NCBI GenBank assembly: GCA_937138475.1
Contig: CAKZPD010000037.1
Coordinates: 79,606 to 143,605, forward strand
Direction: 5' to 3'
Source: an uncultured Sulfitobacter sp.
GTDB taxonomy: Bacteria; Pseudomonadota; Alphaproteobacteria; Rhodobacterales; Rhodobacteraceae
DNA length: 64,000 bases
The position numbers and the translations under genes were made by a program. This document shows, in pieces, positions 46,312-55,191 of the stretch. The notes beneath the pieces were generated by a model. The model ran no database searches. It saw nothing but the letters and a program-made list of their open reading frames with translations, and was not told the DNA's origin. How positions within the stretch are numbered: the stretch's first letter is position 1; each line of letters begins with the position of its first letter.

Positions 46312-47043
46312 TCAAAGGCTGGTCAGCCAGTTGCGCAGCTCGGTCAGGCGGGCGCCATCCGCCAGGTCAGGATCCGCCGCAAAGTGTCCAAGCGCCGCAC
46401 ATTGGTCCGCATCCCATCCCGCCCCGGCCGACAAGACAGCACAGACATCCCCAAGCGTATATTCAGGATGATACTGGGTGCCCCAAAACCTCTGGCCATT
46501 GGCCTCATAGGCAAAGGCCTGAACGGCGGTATGGGCATTTCCGGCCAGACGCGTGGCGCCGGTGGGCAGGCGCGTGACCTCGTCGCGATGCACGCAAGTG
46601 GCCCGAAAGGGGGTGGTGCGGCCGGCCATCATCGGATGCGCGGGCGCCGCCACGGTAATGGCCTCGGCCAGCCCGTCTTCGCGCCCATTGGGCGATGGTC
46701 CACAGGCGCCGCCCAACACATGGGCGGCCAATTGCATACCGTTACATGATCCAAACACCGGCAAACCCGCTGCGAACACATCCCGCAGCGCCTGCGCCAA
46801 CACCGCAGCGCGCGGATCGCTCGCCACCCATTCAACGTTCGATCCGCTAAAAATAACCCCGTCAAACCGGGAGAGCTGGGGCAGGGCCTGACCATCATAG
46901 GGGGCGCAAATGGCCACATCGGCGCCGGCATCACAGGTCAGCACCGCCTTGCGGTATCCCTGCCCCAGCGGCAGACTGCCGGCGGCCTGGATCTGTGCAT
47001 TCAAAGCAGCAGGGTTGCTGTCAACGACAAGAATATCCACCAT
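46312..47043 (-). CDS. Class I glutamine amidotransferase-like protein
   Basis: 243 residues. The nucleophile elbow GSCNGMQLAAHVLGG has C100, and QYHPEYTLGD near residue 192 supplies the histidine and glutamate. It is a stand-alone GATase fold of the GuaA-like type with no synthetase domain. Such proteins hydrolyse gamma-glutamyl amides or glutamine. It is inserted between pheS (11 bases upstream) and pheT (96 bases downstream), probably in one transcript. The substrate is unknown. Confidence 0.88.
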   Translation of the reverse strand: MVDILVVDSNPAALNAQIQAAGSLPLGQGYRKAVLTCDAGADVAICAPYDGQALPQLSRFDGVIFSGSNVEWVASDPRAAVLAQALRDVFAAGLPVFGSCNGMQLAAHVLGGACGPSPNGREDGLAEAITVAAPAHPMMAGRTTPFRATCVHRDEVTRLPTGATRLAGNAHTAVQAFAYEANGQRFWGTQYHPEYTLGDVCAVLSAGAGWDADQCAALGHFAADPDLADGARLTELRNWLTSL

Positions 47044-47054
47044 GTCACGCCCCC

Positions 47055-48128
47055 CTAGCGGCTAAGGCCGCCGCGCAGGGTCGGCTGATCAAGGCTGGCA
47101 AACCCATAATGCCGCAACCACCGCAGATCTGAATCGAAAAATGCCCGGAGATCGGGGATGCCGTATTTCAGCATCGCAATCCGGTCGATCCCCATGCCAA
47201 AGGCGAACCCCTGCCATTCATTGGGATCAATTCCCCCCGCGGCCAGAACCTTGGGGTGCACCATGCCCGACCCCAGAACCTCCATCCAGCCATCGCCTTC
47301 GCCGATGCGCAGCTGCCCATCCACCCACGAGCACTGAATATCCACCTCGGCCGAAGGTTCGGTAAAGGGGAAATGCGACGCGCGGAATCGGGTCTTTATT
47401 CCCTCGACCTCGAAAAAGGCGCTAAAGAATTCCTCAAGCGTCCACTTGAGGTTCGCCATCGAGATATCCTTGTCGATCGCCAGCCCCTCGACCTGATGGA
47501 ACATCGGCGTATGGGTCTGATCATAGTCGGCCCGATACACGCCCCCAGGGCAAATAATCCGCAGCGGGGCGCCCTGGGCCTCCATGGTGCGGATCTGAAC
47601 CGGCGATGTATGGGTGCGCAGCACATGCGGCGGCCGGTTGTCCCCCTCGGCCCGGTGCATATAAAAGGTGTCCATCTCGGCGCGGGCCGGATGATGTCCG
47701 GGGATGTTCAACGCGTCAAAGTTATACCAATCGGTGTCGATCCGCGGCCCCTCGGCCACAGCAAAGCCCAGCTCCCCAAAGATCGCCGTCACCTCTTCTG
47801 TGACCTGGCTGATCGGGTGGATGGTCCCCTCGCGGCGCGGACGCACCGGCAATGTGACGTCCAGCCATTCATCGCGCAACCGCGCATCCAAAGCCGCATC
47901 CGCCAAGGCCGCTTTCTTGGCCGCCAGCGCCGAATTGATCTCGTCCTTCAAAGCATTCAGCGCCGGTCCGGCCGCCTGCCGTTCCTCGGGGGTCATCCGG
48001 CCCAGCTCGCGCATCTGCAGGGCCACCTCGCCCTTTTTGCCCACCGCAGCCAGCCGGATGGCCTCAAGCGCGGCCTCATCGCCGGCTTGTGCAATCTGGC
48101 CAAGGTATTTTGCTTTAAGATCGTCCAT
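47055..48128 (-). CDS. pheS: Phenylalanyl-tRNA synthetase alpha subunit
   Basis: 357 residues from ATG 48128. An N-terminal coiled coil (about 1-90) binds tRNA. The class II catalytic core contains [37 protein letters not shown], motif 2 ([20 protein letters not shown]) and motif 3 ([19 protein letters not shown]). It activates phenylalanine and charges tRNA-Phe with PheT. It lies downstream of rpmI-rplT after a terminator and a hairpin repeat. Confidence 0.97.
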   Translation of the reverse strand: MDDLKAKYLGQIAQAGDEAALEAIRLAAVGKKGEVALQMRELGRMTPEERQAAGPALNALKDEINSALAAKKAALADAALDARLRDEWLDVTLPVRPRREGTIHPISQVTEEVTAIFGELGFAVAEGPRIDTDWYNFDALNIPGHHPARAEMDTFYMHRAEGDNRPPHVLRTHTSPVQIRTMEAQGAPLRIICPGGVYRADYDQTHTPMFHQVEGLAIDKDISMANLKWTLEEFFSAFFEVEGIKTRFRASHFPFTEPSAEVDIQCSWVDGQLRIGEGDGWMEVLGSGMVHPKVLAAGGIDPNEWQGFAFGMGIDRIAMLKYGIPDLRAFFDSDLRWLRHYGFASLDQPTLRGGLSR

Positions 48129-48230
48129 CACCACATCCACCTCTGGTTTCCCGGCACCTGCTACCAGAACCGCGTCTAAATACAACCCGCCCTGCACGGC
48201 AAAGCCTTCCCCTTGCCACAGGCGCCCACA

Positions 48231-48296
48231 TCGGGTGGGTGGCCAAGCCACCCACCCGAGACATGTCGTGCGGCGCAGCCGCTCCTTTGGATCACG
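48231..48296 (-). repeat. Hairpin-plus-conserved-block repeat, copy 2
   Basis: A perfect 13-bp stem (48231-48243 with 48247-48259, loop CAA) is followed by an 8-base spacer. The 29-base block at 48268-48296 is identical to the one at 15079-15107. The stem sequence is unrelated to copy 1 although stem length, spacing and orientation match. It lies after the rplT terminator in the rplT sense direction. Confidence 0.85.
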
Positions 48297-48301
48297 CCAA
48301 G

Positions 48302-48335
48302 AAAAAAGCCGCCCTGCATGTTGCAGAGCGGCTTT
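48302..48335 (-). terminator. Intrinsic terminator after rplT
   Basis: On the minus strand AAAGCCGCTCTGCA (48322-48335) pairs with TGCAGGGCGGCTTT (48305-48318) with one mismatch and a 3-base loop. The Ts continue to 48302. It lies about 25 bases after the rplT stop. Confidence 0.88.
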
Positions 48336-48359
48336 AAAATATCACCTATGTGGCAGGGT

Positions 48360-48725
48360 TCAGGCCGCCAGGGCCGCCTGCGCTTGTGCAACGATCGCAC
48401 CAAAGGCCTCGGGCTCGTGCACGGCCAGATCGGCCAGAACCTTGCGATCCACTTCGATACCGGCCAGCGCCAGACCGTTGATAAAGCGCGAATAGGTCAG
48501 CGCCTCGTCGTGGCTGCGCACGGCGGCGTTGATCCGCTGAATCCACAGTGCGCGGAAATTCCGCTTGCGATTCTTGCGGTCGCGTGTGGCGTATTGGTTG
48601 GCTTTGTCGACCGCCTGACGCGCGACCTTAAAGGTGCTCTTGCGGCGGCCATAATAACCTTTGGCTGCCTTGATGACCTTCTTGTGACGGGCGTGGGTGA
48701 CTGTTCCACCTTTGACTCGGGACAT
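48360..48725 (-). CDS. rplT: 50S ribosomal protein L20
   Basis: 121 residues. It begins [20 protein letters not shown], with the conserved [16 protein letters not shown] and the C-terminal globular domain ([20 protein letters not shown]). It binds 23S rRNA early in assembly and often represses its own operon. It lies 18 bases after rpmI. Confidence 0.98.
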   Translation of the reverse strand: MSRVKGGTVTHARHKKVIKAAKGYYGRRKSTFKVARQAVDKANQYATRDRKNRKRNFRALWIQRINAAVRSHDEALTYSRFINGLALAGIEVDRKVLADLAVHEPEAFGAIVAQAQAALAA

Positions 48726-48743
48726 ATCTTTATTCCTTCTGGC

Positions 48744-48944
48744 TTAGCGGTCGTAGGGCATATAGCCCTTGACGATCTTGGCATCGGGTGCGGACAGCGC
48801 TGTGGTGCCGCGCGCGGTGCGGATGAATTTCCGGGTCCGCTTGATCATGCCGTGCCGCTTACCAGCCTGGCCTGCGATGACTTTGCCAGTGGCCGTCACC
48901 TTAAAGCGCTTCTTGGCGCTTGCTTTGGTCTTCATCTTGGGCAT
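48744..48944 (-). CDS. rpmI: 50S ribosomal protein L35
   Basis: 66 residues: [20 protein letters not shown], with [16 protein letters not shown]. It is the first gene of rpmI-rplT. The infC gene usual upstream in many bacteria is absent; pyk lies there instead. The 136 bases between rpmI and pyk contain no gene and should hold the promoter. Confidence 0.97.
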   Translation of the reverse strand: MPKMKTKASAKKRFKVTATGKVIAGQAGKRHGMIKRTRKFIRTARGTTALSAPDAKIVKGYMPYDR

Positions 48945-49080
48945 TTCCGTCTCCTATGGTTCAGGTCGGTTTAAGTACGACTCGGCATGCCGCATTGGCC
49001 GGTCGCACGACTAGAAGCCGCCGTATAAGCGCGCGGCGCCCAAAGCACAAGACCCCAATCGGCGCCCCGACTGGCCGACG

Positions 49081-50526
49081 CTATTCAGGGTCGGTTGAGA
49101 AAATCAAACGCTCGTCACAGGGGGCGACACGCAGGATATTGGTGCTGCCTGGCACGTTGAACGGCACCCCGGCTGTCACCACGATCTGATCGCTGGGGGC
49201 GGCATATCCCTCTTGCCGCGCGGCTTTGGCCGCGGCCACCACGGCCATCTTGAACCGCTCCAACGGCCCGGTCATAACGCAATTCACCCCCCAGCTAAGG
49301 GTCAGGCGCCGGGCGGTCGCCACCAGCGGCGTCATCGCAATGATCGGCACGCGCGGGCGCTCGCGCGCAACCAAAAGCGCGGTGGTCCCGCTTTGGGAAA
49401 AGCAGCAAATCGTCTTGATATCGGTATTTTCTGCAATTTCGCGCGCGGCCGACACAATGGCGTCTGCAACGCTGGCGCGCTTTGCCACGCGCGATGCTTC
49501 GATGATCTGGGTATAGGTCGGGTCTTGCTCTACCTCGGTTGCGACATTGTTCATTGTCGTCACCGCCTCGATCGGGAATTGCCCCGCCGCCGATTCCGCC
49601 GACAGCATCACCGCATCGGCCCCCTCATAGATCGCCGTCGCCACATCCGACACCTCGGCGCGCGTCGGCATCGGGCTTTCGATCATGCTTTCCAACATCT
49701 GGGTCGCCACAATCACCGGCTTGGCCGCTGACCGGCATTTGCGCACCAGACGTTTCTGGATGGGCGGCACGTTTTGCACCGGCAGCTCAACCCCAAGATC
49801 ACCGCGCGCCACCATAATCCCGTCGCTGACCGCCAGAATGTCATCAAAGCAATCCACCGCTGCGGGCTTTTCAATCTTGGACAGAATCGCCGCACGGCCT
49901 TTGCACAGCATCCGCGCTTCGATCACATCTTCGGGCCGCTGCACGAAAGACAACGCCAGCCAATCCACCCCCAACCCACAGGCGAATTCCAGGTCACCAC
50001 GGTCCTTGGCCGACAAAGCCGCCAGCGGCAGCACCACATCCGGCACGTTGACCCCCTTGCGGTCGGATATCACCCCGCCCGCAATCACCTCGCAATTGGC
50101 AAAGTCAGCACCGCAATCGTCCACCCGCAACCGGATCTTGCCGTCATTGACCAAAAGCGTCGCGCCGGGGGCAAGCGCCGCAAAGATCTCGGGGTGTGGC
50201 AGGCAAACGCGCGCCTGATCCCCCGCCGCCGGATCCAGATCCAACCGAAACTTGGCCCCTGTCTCAAGCTGATGGGAATCGGCAGCAAAGCGGCCAACCC
50301 GCAGTTTTGGCCCCTGCAAATCCGCCAAGATGCCAATGCTGCCCCCTGTGTCTTGTTCGACCTGGCGGATAATGCGGTGCTTTTCGCGGATGCTGTCATG
50401 GCTGCCGTGGGACATATTCAACCGAAACACATCCGCCCCGGCCATATGCAGCGCGTGGATCACCTCATAGGTTTCAGACGACGGGCCAAGGGTGGCGACA
50501 ATTTTGACGTTGCGAAGGCGTCTCAT
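49081..50526 (-). CDS. pyk: Pyruvate kinase
   Basis: 481 residues from ATG 50526. It makes pyruvate and ATP from phosphoenolpyruvate. Visible are VKIVATLGPSSETYE, RLNMSHGSHD, the active-site segment AILSKIEKPAAVDCFDDI, MVARGDLGVELPV and ATQMLESMIESPMPTRAEVS. The C-terminal regulatory domain follows from about residue 350. It is divergent from the DUF1244 gene. Confidence 0.97.
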   Translation of the reverse strand: MRRLRNVKIVATLGPSSETYEVIHALHMAGADVFRLNMSHGSHDSIREKHRIIRQVEQDTGGSIGILADLQGPKLRVGRFAADSHQLETGAKFRLDLDPAAGDQARVCLPHPEIFAALAPGATLLVNDGKIRLRVDDCGADFANCEVIAGGVISDRKGVNVPDVVLPLAALSAKDRGDLEFACGLGVDWLALSFVQRPEDVIEARMLCKGRAAILSKIEKPAAVDCFDDILAVSDGIMVARGDLGVELPVQNVPPIQKRLVRKCRSAAKPVIVATQMLESMIESPMPTRAEVSDVATAIYEGADAVMLSAESAAGQFPIEAVTTMNNVATEVEQDPTYTQIIEASRVAKRASVADAIVSAAREIAENTDIKTICCFSQSGTTALLVARERPRVPIIAMTPLVATARRLTLSWGVNCVMTGPLERFKMAVVAAAKAARQEGYAAPSDQIVVTAGVPFNVPGSTNILRVAPCDERLIFSTDPE

Positions 50527-50683
50527 ATAACAAGTCATTCCATGTTAGCGTTAGCAGGCTGCCTGCCTTATGCGGCCTCAGCCCCAGCTTAGCAAGCCGG
50601 TGTTTGAAGATCAAAACAAGCATCAGCCGCTTGCATCCGCGCCCAAATGCGCCACATTGGCAGGCAAACAAAGGATATTCGCC

Positions 50684-51004
50684 ATGACGCAGCACAGCCA
50701 AACCGAAATCGAACTTCAGGCCGCCGCCTTTCGACGCTTGCAAAAACATCTGATGGAAGACCGCGTTGACGTTCAAAATATCGACATGATGAACCTGGCC
50801 GGGTTTTGCCGCAATTGCCTCAGCCGCTGGTATCAAGAGGCGGCCAACGCCCGTGGCATCGACATGGACAAAACCCAAGCCCGCGAGCTGTATTACGGCA
50901 TGACCATGGAGGAATGGAAACGCAACCACCAGACCGGGGCAACGCCAGAAAAGCAAAAGGCCTTTGAAAAGGCCTTTGCCGAGAACGTTAAGCCGAACGA
51001 CTAA
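50684..51004 (+). CDS. DUF1244 family protein
   Basis: 106 residues from ATG 50684. The conserved segment AAAFRRLQKHLMEDRVDVQ, then NLAGFCRNCLSRWYQEAA and YYGMTMEEWKRNHQT, defines the DUF1244 family of small alpha-helical proteins. The CRNC pair could bind metal. No function is established. It converges with the D-amino-acid aminotransferase gene. Confidence 0.9.
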   Translation: MTQHSQTEIELQAAAFRRLQKHLMEDRVDVQNIDMMNLAGFCRNCLSRWYQEAANARGIDMDKTQARELYYGMTMEEWKRNHQTGATPEKQKAFEKAFAENVKPND

Positions 51005-51017
51005 GCCGGTCAGGCGA

Positions 51018-51878
51018 TCAGATCGCCTTTTTCAGGCTTTCCTCAAGATAGATTTCGCGCAAACGCGGGGCCACGCGCCCCGGAACGCCGCCGCCCAGCG
51101 GCACACCGTCGATCTGCACCACCGGCATGACGAATGTGCTGGCCGAGGTGATGAATGCCTCATCGGCGGTCTTGGCCTCTTCTATGGTGAAATTGCGTTC
51201 CTCGACTTCCATCTGGGCCTCGGCGGCAAAGCGCAATACCGCAGCACGGGTAATCCCATGCAGAATGTCATTGCTCAGTGCCCGCGTGATGATCTTGCCA
51301 TCCTTGACGATATAGGCGTTGTTGGACGTGCCTTCGGTGACAAAGCCGTTCTCGGTCATCCACGCATCGTCCGCCCCGGCCTTTTTCGCCATCATCTTGC
51401 CCATGGACGGATAAAGCAGCTGCACGGTCTTGATATCGCGCCGCCCCCAGCGAATGTCTTCGATACTGATCACCTTCAAACCCTTTTGTGCGACCGGATT
51501 GGCGGCAAGGCCCGGCTTGGACTGGGTGAACAACACGATTGTGGGCGGCGTCTGATCGGGGTCGGGAAAGACGAAATCGCGATCTTCCGGCGCGCCGCGG
51601 GTGATTTGAAGATAAATCATCCCTTCGTCTATATCATTGCGCTGCACCAGCTCGCGATGCACTGCCAACAGGTCCTCGGTCGAGATCGGGTTCGCCATAT
51701 CCAGCGCATCAAGCGATCGCTGCAACCGCACGGCATGGCCGTCAAAGTCGATCAACTTGCCACCCAGCACCGATGTCACCTCATAGACACCATCGGCCAT
51801 CAAAAAGCCGCGGTCAAAAATCGACACGCGGGCTTCGTTCTCGGGCAGGTATTCGCCATTCAGATATACAGTGCGCAT
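51018..51878 (-). CDS. D-amino-acid aminotransferase, class IV
   Basis: 286 residues. It begins MRTVYLNGEYLPENEARVSI followed by FDRGFLMADGVYEVTSV, the fold-type IV start. The PLP lysine is in RDIKTVQLLYPSM, and VTEGTSNNAYIV is the phosphate region. It exchanges amino groups between D-amino acids (D-Ala, D-Glu) and 2-oxo acids. It starts 12 bases after the DgcA-like gene, so it belongs to the same D-amino-acid operon. A branched-chain or aminodeoxychorismate role is less likely given this context. Confidence 0.88.
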   Translation of the reverse strand: MRTVYLNGEYLPENEARVSIFDRGFLMADGVYEVTSVLGGKLIDFDGHAVRLQRSLDALDMANPISTEDLLAVHRELVQRNDIDEGMIYLQITRGAPEDRDFVFPDPDQTPPTIVLFTQSKPGLAANPVAQKGLKVISIEDIRWGRRDIKTVQLLYPSMGKMMAKKAGADDAWMTENGFVTEGTSNNAYIVKDGKIITRALSNDILHGITRAAVLRFAAEAQMEVEERNFTIEEAKTADEAFITSASTFVMPVVQIDGVPLGGGVPGRVAPRLREIYLEESLKKAI

Positions 51879-51890
51879 TTGCTGGTCTCC

Positions 51891-52856
51891 TTAACCCCAA
51901 AGGGCCGTTTCTGGCGGGTGGACACCCGCGTCGTCAAATTTCAAAGCCTCGGCGCGGTCCTGCGCCAGCAAAAGCGGCCCGTCAAGGTCTGTAAAGGCCG
52001 CGCCTTGCGCCACATAGGTTGCCGGCGCCATGGCCAGCGATGACCCAACCATACAGCCAACCATAACCCCATACCCCTGCGCCAACCCAGCCGCGCGCAA
52101 GGCAAGCGCCTCGGTCAGGCCGCCGGTCTTGTCCAGCTTGATGTTGATCAGATCATATTTGCCCTTCAGCGCCGCAAGCGATTCGCGATCATGACAGCTT
52201 TCGTCCGCACAGATCGGCACCGGGCGGTCCAACCCCAACAGCGCATCGTCCTGCCCGGCGGGCAAGGGCTGTTCGACCAATTCCACGCCAAGGCGGCGCA
52301 GGTGCGGCGCCAGATCGGCATAGACTTCTGCGCTCCAGCCTTCGTTGGCATCAATGATGATTCGGGCCTTAGGCGCCCCGGCGCGCACGGCCTCAAGACG
52401 CGGCATGTCATCCGGGGTGCCCAACTTGATCTTGAGCAATGGGCGATGGGCGTTCTGCTGCGCCTGCGTCTGCATATTGGCCGGCGTATCCAGCGACAGC
52501 GTAAAGGCGGTGATCTGTGGGCCCGGTGCCGCCAACCCGGCCAGCGCCCAAGCCGGCTTGCCAGTTTGCTTGGCTTGCAAGTCCCACAAAGCGCAATCCA
52601 GCGCGTTACGGGCCGCGCCCGCCGGCAGCGCCTCGGACAGCGCGGCGCGACTTATCGTGCCTTGCACCCCCTCGATCTGTGCCGTGACGCTGTCCAATGT
52701 TTCGTCATAGCGCGCATAGGGCACACATTCCCCCCAGCCGCTGTGGCCCCCGTCGGTGATGCGAACGGTCAGAACCTCGGCCTGTGTCCGCGAGCCGCGC
52801 GAAATCGTAAAGACCTGCGCCAAAGGGAAAACATCGCGGGTGACTTCGATACGCAT
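51891..52856 (-). CDS. dgcA: N-acetyl-D-glutamate racemase DgcA / dipeptide epimerase
   Basis: 321 residues of the enolase superfamily, muconate-lactonizing subgroup. Catalytic lysine LLKIKLG is at about 138-144, the metal aspartate is in IIDANEGW, another is in ICADESCHD, and the second catalytic lysine is in INIKLDKTGG. By sequence alone it is an L-Ala-D/L-Glu epimerase. Lying next to dgcN, it fits DgcA, which converts N-acetyl-D-Glu to N-acetyl-L-Glu. A hairpin separates it from dgcN by 72 bases. Confidence 0.85.
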   Translation of the reverse strand: MRIEVTRDVFPLAQVFTISRGSRTQAEVLTVRITDGGHSGWGECVPYARYDETLDSVTAQIEGVQGTISRAALSEALPAGAARNALDCALWDLQAKQTGKPAWALAGLAAPGPQITAFTLSLDTPANMQTQAQQNAHRPLLKIKLGTPDDMPRLEAVRAGAPKARIIIDANEGWSAEVYADLAPHLRRLGVELVEQPLPAGQDDALLGLDRPVPICADESCHDRESLAALKGKYDLINIKLDKTGGLTEALALRAAGLAQGYGVMVGCMVGSSLAMAPATYVAQGAAFTDLDGPLLLAQDRAEALKFDDAGVHPPETALWG

Positions 52857-52885
52857 AGGAAAGGCCCTTACAGAGGTTCCAAGAA

Positions 52886-52910
52886 AAAGGGGCAGCCGCG
52901 CCGCCCCTTT
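52886..52910 (-). terminator. Hairpin between dgcN and dgcA
   Basis: On the minus strand AAAGGGGC (52903-52910) pairs with GCCCCTTT (52886-52893), followed by TTCTTGG. It lies 17 bases after the dgcN stop and 29 bases before the dgcA start. It may give partial termination, making dgcN more abundant than dgcA. Confidence 0.65.
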
Positions 52911-52927
52911 GGGTGTTCGACAGATCC

Positions 52928-53929
52928 TTACAGATCCGCCAGCGCTTCGGCCAGACGCCCGGCCCCCTGACGGAACGGATCAACCGCAGGCAAACCCAGT
53001 TCGGCCTCAAGCTTGACCAGATATTCCGTCGCTTCGACTTCGGTCATGTGTTGGGTGTTGACCGATACCCCAACCACCTGGCAATCGGGATTGGCAACCT
53101 GCGCCACAGTCAGCGACATATCGCGCACCTGCTGCAAGGTTGGCAGCGCATAGCCCGGCAGCCCCCGCATGTGGGCGCGCGTCGGCTCATGGCACAAGAT
53201 CAACGCATCGGGCTGACCGCCATGGATCAATGCCATGGTCACACCGGAATAAGACACATGGAACAAGCTGCCCTGGCCTTCGATAATATCCCAATGATCG
53301 TCGTCATTATCAGGGGTCAGGTATTCAACCGCACCGGCCATGAAATCGGCAATCACCGCATCCAACGGCACACCGCCGCCTGTGATCAAGATGCCCGTCT
53401 GACCCGTTGCGCGGAACGTGCTGTTCATGCCGCGTTCCTTCATCGCTTCGTCCAGCGCCAGCGCCGTATACATCTTGCCTACCGAGCAATCGGTGCCCAC
53501 CGCCAGAACGCGCTTTCCGCGCCGCTTGATCCCTGTTGCAATCGGATAGGCCACGGTCGGCACCCGCACATCATGCAACGTCTGGCCATGGGTCTGGGCT
53601 GCGGCGGTCAGCTCTCCCTCGTCGCGCAGCAGATTGTGAAGGCCGCTGGCGATGTCAAAGCCGGCTTCGATTGCCTGAACCAAAATCTTGCGCCATTCGG
53701 CACTGATCACGCCGCCACGATTGGCCACGCCGATGACCAGCGTCTTGGCGCCTGCCGCTTTGGCCTCGGCCAGGGTCATGTCCTGCAAACCCAAATCGGC
53801 ACCACAGCCCGCCATCCGGAACTGACCGACCGCATTGTCCGGGCGCCAATCCTTGATGCCCTGCGCGACCTTGGCGGCCAATTGATCCGGCGCATCCCCA
53901 AGGAACAAAAGATATGGTGTTTCGATCAT
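52928..53929 (-). CDS. dgcN: D-glutamate N-acetyltransferase DgcN (DUF1611)
   Basis: 333 residues from ATG 53929 (MIETPYLLFLGDAPDQLAAK). The DUF1611 family has an N-terminal Rossmann-like part and a P-loop domain with VLAVGTDCSVGKMYTALAL at about 143-161. DHWDIIEGQGSLFHVSYSGV and LCHEPTRAHMRG are also conserved. DgcN with DgcA forms a D-glutamate catabolic route described in marine bacteria. It is first in the operon dgcN-dgcA-aminotransferase. A palindromic operator lies about 100 bases upstream. Confidence 0.88.
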   Translation of the reverse strand: MIETPYLLFLGDAPDQLAAKVAQGIKDWRPDNAVGQFRMAGCGADLGLQDMTLAEAKAAGAKTLVIGVANRGGVISAEWRKILVQAIEAGFDIASGLHNLLRDEGELTAAAQTHGQTLHDVRVPTVAYPIATGIKRRGKRVLAVGTDCSVGKMYTALALDEAMKERGMNSTFRATGQTGILITGGGVPLDAVIADFMAGAVEYLTPDNDDDHWDIIEGQGSLFHVSYSGVTMALIHGGQPDALILCHEPTRAHMRGLPGYALPTLQQVRDMSLTVAQVANPDCQVVGVSVNTQHMTEVEATEYLVKLEAELGLPAVDPFRQGAGRLAEALADL

Positions 53930-54027
53930 GGCAACGCCCCTTCGATTGATTTCCCCGCAACTTGTCCGATCAAGCCTGAAATCCTGTCTCTTTCTCGCCC
54001 CACATTCAGAAATTGGCGCAAGTATTT

Positions 54028-54068
54028 TGCACGACATCTGCAATAATTCGAATTATCGTGCACGACAT
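54028..54068. promoter_or_regulatory. Operator-like palindrome in the dgcN/mcl1 gap
   Basis: ATAATTCGAATTAT at 54043-54056 is a perfect 14-bp palindrome. Two direct repeats TGCACGACAT (54028-54037 and 54059-54068) flank it with a 31-base period, about three helical turns. It lies between the divergent dgcN and mcl1 starts. The binding protein is unknown. Confidence 0.65.
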
Positions 54069-54185
54069 GCGGCCCGCCCCTTGATACGCGAATGCTGCAC
54101 CTGCGAAATCGGCCTTGCCATCCCGCGCGCAATTTAATAGCAAATCCAAAGAAAAATTCGCAATTTTCTTACGCCAGGAGACCAC

Positions 54186-55142
54186 ATGAGCTTTCGCATC
54201 CAGCCGACCGCCCCCGCACGCCCGAATCGCTGCCAGCTTTTTGGGCCAGGATCACGGCCGGCGCTTTTTGAAAAGATGGCAGCTTCGGCGGCGGATGTGA
54301 TCAATCTGGATCTGGAAGACAGCGTCGCCCCCAGCGACAAAGACACGGCCCGCGCCAATATCATTGCCGCCATCTCTGAGGTGGACTGGGGCACCAAGAC
54401 GCTTTCGGTGCGGATCAACGGGCTGGATACGCCATATTGGTATCGCGACGTTGTGGAATTGCTGGAACAGGCCGGGGATCGGTTGGATCAGATCATGATT
54501 CCCAAGGTCGGCTGTGCCGCGGATGTCTATGCGGTGGATGCGCTTGTGACCGCCATCGAAACCGCAAAAGGGCGCAAAAAACCCATCAGCTTTGAAGTCA
54601 TCATCGAGAGCGCGGCAGGCATTGCCCATGTCGAAGCCATCGCCGCCAGCTCTCCTCGGTTGCAAGCAATGAGCCTGGGCGCCGCAGATTTTGCCGCCTC
54701 GATGGGGATGCAGACCACCGGCATCGGCGGCACGCAGGACAATTACTATATGCTGCAAGGCGAAACCCGGCATTGGTCGGACCCATGGCATTGGGCGCAA
54801 GCCGCCATCGTCGCCGCCTGTCGCACCCATGGGGTTCTGCCGGTTGATGGCCCGTTTGGCGACTTTTCGGATGACGAAGGGTTTCGCGCCCAGGCGCGGC
54901 GGTCGGCCACCCTGGGGATGGTTGGGAAATGGGCCATTCACCCCAAACAGATCGCCCTGGCCAACGAGGTCTTTACCCCCTCTGAGGCCGCAGTGGCCGA
55001 AGCGCGCGAAATTCTGAACGCCATGGAGACCGCCAAGGCCAAGGGTGAGGGGGCAACCGTTTACAAAGGACGCCTTGTCGATATTGCCTCGATCAAACAG
55101 GCCGAAGTCATTGTCAAACAATATCAAATGATCAACGGCTGA
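54186..55142 (+). CDS. mcl1: L-malyl-CoA/beta-methylmalyl-CoA lyase
   Basis: 318 residues, the Mcl1 length. It cleaves beta-methylmalyl-CoA to glyoxylate and propionyl-CoA and forms or cleaves malyl-CoA in the ethylmalonyl-CoA pathway of acetate assimilation. It begins MSFRIQPTAPARPNRCQLFG and contains INLDLEDSVAPSDKDTARAN (metal/substrate), FEVIIESAAGI, SLGAADFAASMGMQTTGIGG and KWAIHPKQIALANEVF. GGAG precedes the start. It is divergent from dgcN. Confidence 0.96.
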   Translation: MSFRIQPTAPARPNRCQLFGPGSRPALFEKMAASAADVINLDLEDSVAPSDKDTARANIIAAISEVDWGTKTLSVRINGLDTPYWYRDVVELLEQAGDRLDQIMIPKVGCAADVYAVDALVTAIETAKGRKKPISFEVIIESAAGIAHVEAIAASSPRLQAMSLGAADFAASMGMQTTGIGGTQDNYYMLQGETRHWSDPWHWAQAAIVAACRTHGVLPVDGPFGDFSDDEGFRAQARRSATLGMVGKWAIHPKQIALANEVFTPSEAAVAEAREILNAMETAKAKGEGATVYKGRLVDIASIKQAEVIVKQYQMING

Positions 55143-55191
55143 CCCGGCCCCGCCCGATCGCGCCCCGCCCCACATGCAAGGGCACGCAAGC

